A stretch of 64,000 nucleotides of DNA from Heterocephalus glaber (Eukaryota > Chordata > Mammalia > Rodentia > Bathyergidae): contig NW_004624778.1 in assembly GCF_000247695.1 (NCBI RefSeq), positions 17,902,610-17,966,609 of the forward strand, in the 5' to 3' direction. Position numbers and translations under genes: made by a program. This document shows positions 60,313 to 64,000 of the stretch, piece after piece. Position 1 is the first letter of the stretch, and every line of letters begins with the position of its first letter. The notes under the pieces are model-generated. The model did no database searches. It was not told where the DNA came from and was given only the letters and a program-made list of their open reading frames with translations.

Positions 60313-62039
60313 AAAAAAACATAGGGAGAGCATGAGCAAAATTTCAGTAGAAGCAGTAGTTGAGACAATAGATAAGAAAAGATTATAATTTTGGAAAAGT
60401 TTACCTTTCTATGTTGTATTTAACAAGGTTACAGGAAAAATATATAAGGGATATAAAAGCATATTTAAAGGAGTAAATCACATGAACTTAAGATCATTAT
60501 TTTTACTTCTATAAGATTCCTTTTGCTAAATCTCAGTAGATGTAGTTTAATATTCCCTTTGTTAAGAAAACTCTCATTTAGGCATTTCAAAAGCTTTCTG
60601 GTCATACCTGGATTTTTCTGCTGCAATACCATAGAACAAAATACAAGGAGGAAAAAAACAAGACATCTCATAAAAGAAGAAAAAAAATCTCAATTAAGGA
60701 AACAATAAATTCCCTCCGGGACCAGATTGAAACCCTGAAAGTTTTGAGAATATATGCAAAATACCTAGAGATAAGCCCCTGTATTTTCCTTGAAATATTG
60801 GACAAATAATAAACTTTTTTATAATTCCAGGAAGATGCATTTTATATCACACCTCACAGAAGCAAAGCAACATTATAAAGTTGTGACCAAATTTTTAATG
60901 GAAAAGATCTTCCTAGTTTATTTTGTGGAAAAAAATGTAAGACAAAAGCAAGACAGGATTATGTATGAAATCTGGTCCATTCAGGGAACAATAGAGATTT
61001 AACCACCCTGGATGGCTGTTTCCCAGGTGTAAAGGCAGGTGCTAAAACACCAACTGTCACCACTGGAAGACTATCCATTCTTTCCAGTATTTTTCCCTTT
61101 GTTTACTTTGTAAGACTGAGATTAAGCCATTGCAGAAGATGTCAGATTTCAAGAAAAGTAGGTGTTAATATAGGTTTTTATTATGAAAAACAGAAAAATT
61201 AAGACAATGAAACTTAAAAGACCTATTCTGAAGAAATGACTTTTTGAGATCTGTATATTTTATTGACAAACCTAAAACCCACATTGGAACCTTTGAGTGT
61301 GGTAAGATACTTAATAAAAGAAGGATTTAAATATTAGAAAAGCTTTACATTTTCCAATGAGTATATTTGCATCAAGTAAGAGCAAGGCCACCAGTTTTCC
61401 TCTCTTACTGAGCCAAACAATAGGGTGAAAGTTAGAATTTATCAAGACATTACATAGGAATGAAGCCACAACCACAAAACATTTTCCAGCTCTAATTAGC
61501 AGGTTTTATGACTCACTGAGTTGGCCCAACTACTGTTCACCTCTCAACTACAATGAATTGCTGCTGGCACAGCATGTCAAAGGGCCAAATGACACTTTCA
61601 AGTACATTCAGTATAAATATTTTTTTATAACCTTCCACTTGGAATGACTGCAGAGGAATCTTAGGTGGAATAATTCAAACTGAAATAAGATGAGTTAATT
61701 ATTGGGAAAACAAGAGGTAAGTTTGGGACCAAAGGGAATTATTTACTGAGTGTCAAACTTTAAAAATTTCTGCTAATTGCAACATTAGTCAGAAGTACAT
61801 GGTTAGGATTAAAAGATAGAGAAATGCTTATTTGATCCAACACCCTGAAAAAAGTGGGGGGAGGAGGTTAGAGCCTGGAGATTCCACTTAATATGCTAAA
61901 CGTGGTTTTGAACCATAATCCTGGCTGCAAAACCTCAGACTGCTGGGACTGATGATTCATCAGATCAAGAGCTGGCTATGGTTGCTGTGCACAGTCTACA
62001 GGAATAGTAAGAGAAAATACATCTCACCAAGAGAAATTT

Positions 62040-62112
62040 GTGCCTTTGATGGCTTGCCCAATGTCTCAATGTCTCACAAGTAGCAGAACTAAGTCTAGAT
62101 CCCAGTTTCCTG
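62040..62112 (+). mobile_element. MIR SINE 3' fragment
   Basis: TCACAAGTAGCAGAACTAAG and AGATCCCAGTTTCCTG resemble the MIR 3' half. Confidence 0.5.
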
Positions 62113-62244
62113 TCCCCAAGTTCAGAGCTTTGTTTGCTTGAAACTGCCCTATTTTCCCCTTGTTTCTTTATCCTCGCACTTACTGCACATAAGAGAAAAA
62201 AGCTTGTCTGTTTCTACCCCTTCCCCTACCCTAACACCTTTCCC

Positions 62245-62362
62245 TTTTTTTGTGTCTTTTTTTGTGATGGTCTTGCTGTATAACAGGCTGGCCTTGCACA
62301 CACAATCCTTCTTCCAGTCTAGTCCTGGCATAATAGGAATGCACCGCTATACCCAGCAATTC
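62245..62362 (-). mobile_element. B1-like SINE
   Basis: Reverse B1: TCTTGCTGTATAACAGGCTG, ATAGGAATGCACCGC and CTATACCCAGC. Confidence 0.75.
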
Positions 62363-62730
62363 CACCACATTTCATTGGGTGATTCCTACTTAACCCTTCC
62401 ACCTCACCTCCAACCAAGGGACCTTTCCTTGCCTCCCAGTCCCCAGTATCTGCACCAACACCCCAGGAATGTGTGCCATGTTACCATTAGGTGTTTCCCC
62501 CATCCATTTATTGTGCTTTATTTTAGTTAGTTATTTATCTTTTGTCTCCTACTAGCCCACAGGGCCGGTCTTTATTGTCATCATTGCATCCCTAGTACCT
62601 GTTGCCGGACCTGTCTGGCACTCGATGAGTAGACCAAAATAGCACTTCTTGTAAAAATAGCATACTCTCCATGTAATGAGCTATACATTTTCTTCTCACT
62701 GTGACATGAATTGCATAAAATAAGAATACT

Positions 62731-62818
62731 GGGCCAGGGATTTGGCTCAGTGGTTCTACCTCCTGCCTTGCAAGTGCAAGGTCCTGAGTTCGATCCCCAG
62801 TACCAATAAATAAATAAA
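62731..62818 (+). mobile_element. ID SINE with (AAAT)n tail
   Basis: GGGCCAGGGATTTGGCTCAG head, CCCCAGTACC end. Flanked by AGAATACT / AAAATACT. Confidence 0.94.
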
Positions 62819-63024
62819 TAAAAATACTAATATTGTTTCTAGTGTTAGAAAATGTGGGTAGTGTCCATGCCTCAAGAGACATTTAACAGCACATTTCACT
62901 TGATGTTAATGAAAAATGAGCCTAAAATTCATTTTATAAATGTTTATTTCACAGTTATAATCTCTTCTTTAGTCTCTTCTACATCCACTTTAACTTCAGC
63001 TATCTATCAGTGCCTCAAAAATGT

Positions 63025-63060
63025 TATATATATATATATCTATATAGATACATAAATATC
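63025..63060. repeat. (TA)n-rich simple repeat
   Basis: TATATATATATA followed by TCTATATAGATA, which is partly self-complementary. Confidence 0.85.
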
Positions 63061-63949
63061 ATGTGTATGTGTGTATATAATAAAAGATAGTCATAAAATA
63101 AGGTTCTAAATAACCATTCCTGAATTTAAATGTCTGCATCTGTTTCTATTCATTTGACTTTAAATAATTTGAGTGCTCCTACTGTTCTCTAAAATTATAT
63201 ACAAATATATATTTCAACATCATTTTGTCTGTTTTAGAATTTCTTACACATTTCTTCTCAGCATATTTTCTTTTCAGGTTAGCTAATTTCTAATTTACCC
63301 TTAATTTGTGGTACTTTTTTTAAAGTACCTCATGCTTGGCCTAATGATTCTATTCTGAAACACTTTTAGTCTTCATATTTCTTTCTGTCCCTTTCGCCTA
63401 ACCCAAGGCCCCCCAACTACTGTACACTTAGACACAATTATACATAGTTGCTTTCAGGCATCTGTTGTTACTGTCACATAGTCTTCTGCACAACTTAGAA
63501 GTTTGTCCTCTGGAGTGAAAGATGGGACCAGCAATGATTCAGCAACTTCCTCTGTCATCATCTGAGGAGGACACACTGATTGGCATAAGCCAATATTCAT
63601 TACTAATCTGATTCTCCCTCACCCACCTTCCCTATAAAGACTAGGAAATGGAAATACTCTCACATGCTAGTTTAGGAGAGAACAAGGCAGGTGTGAGAAT
63701 GTGGGAATGTAAAAGCATTGACTTCTTCATTATATTTTTTTAAAAAACATAATTGGCAGTGCATTCTTTACTTTGTTCCAGATGGAACATGGACAAGATT
63801 TCTGAAAGCTGTGACATTCGTGGTGCAACTATGAAGCAAAGAACACAAAGGTAAAAATAGGTCAACATCCTAAAAAGAGTAGAGCCAAAAAACAAGGAAT
63901 TATTACTGAACAACTAAACAGTCTCAGAACTATACCTCTCTCCCCTTCC

Positions 63950-64000
63950 TTTTTTTTTTTTTTTTGTATAGTCTACCACTGAGCTACCTCTCCAGTTCTT
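63950..64000 (-). mobile_element. ID-related SINE, cut by the window edge
   Basis: A T tract then TCTACCACTGAGCTACCTC, the reverse of an ID head. It continues beyond the window. Confidence 0.75.

Larger units (their letters stand above)
57410..64000. other. Upstream flank of MBD2, no gene recognised
   Basis: AT-rich intergenic sequence with two LTRs, several ID SINEs and one B1 copy listed separately. The stretches 57420-57900, 57975-58155, 58500-59155, 59800-60040, 60310-62040 and 62825-63950 show no convincing exon or RNA gene. The reading frames here are short and lack family resemblance. Confidence 0.65.

Noticed and set aside
62138..62530. 130-residue plus-strand frame in the upstream flank
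   Set aside because: It overlaps a reverse B1 SINE, is low in complexity, and has no recognisable domain or splice context.
2532..62818. tRNA genes suggested by box A and box B sequences
   Set aside because: All copies have the ID SINE layout, with an A tail and target duplications and no 3' tRNA acceptor arm.
1..64000. CRISPR arrays, operons or bacterial-type elements
   Set aside because: The window is vertebrate nuclear DNA, and its repeats are SINEs, LINEs, LTRs and microsatellites.

Overview
This is mammalian nuclear DNA from a rodent. It is dense in tRNA-derived ID-type SINEs (box A-like TTTAGCTCAGTGG, box B-like GAGTTCGATCC, then GGTACC and an A tail), 7SL-derived B1 monomers and B1-dID dimers, and decayed L1, L2, MIR, hAT and LTR elements. 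The abundance of B1-dID and the absence of obvious B2 or B4 copies point away from mouse or rat and towards a squirrel-, beaver- or kangaroo-rat-like lineage. The sequence alone does not settle the species.

The only protein-coding gene I can support is the 5' half of MBD2 (methyl-CpG-binding domain protein 2), on the minus strand. Exon 1 (CDS 57049 to 56541) lies in a CpG island and encodes the Gly/Arg-rich N-terminus and the first half of the MBD. Exon 2 (about 40484 to 40326) finishes the MBD. Exon 3 (21172 to 21035) encodes the linker that follows. Intron 1 is about 16 kb and intron 2 about 19 kb. Intron 3 runs from 21034 off the left edge, so the later exons (coiled coil and C-terminus) are outside the window. 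MBD2 reads methylated CpG and recruits the NuRD deacetylase complex.

Intron 1 contains a strongly folded segment (about 53644-53782, minus strand). It has the layout of an H/ACA snoRNA: hairpin, AAATTA H box, hairpin, ACA plus 3 nt. Human MBD2 hosts SNORA37 in its first intron, so this is the likely ortholog.

Layout: 1-21034, intron 3, with an L1 3' end (10.8-11.2 kb), a decayed L1 ORF2 (about 11.9-14.8 kb) and many ID SINEs. 21035-21172, exon 3. 21173-40325, intron 2, with a processed endogenous-retrovirus transcript copy (23350-24534, flanked by 14-bp target-site duplications), an L2 carrying a MaLR-like LTR (31.8-33.4 kb), and two short hAT elements. 40326-40484, exon 2. 40485-56540, intron 1, with B1-dID copies, ID SINEs and the snoRNA candidate. 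56541-57400, exon 1, CpG-island promoter and 5' leader. 57400-64000, upstream flank with no recognisable gene but two LTRs, one a clean 635-bp solo LTR with TG...CA ends and a 4-bp duplication. Two 100-N assembly gaps are present (3336-3435 and 47773-47872). Exon and repeat ends were counted by hand; allow a base or so for exons and 5-20 bases for repeats.
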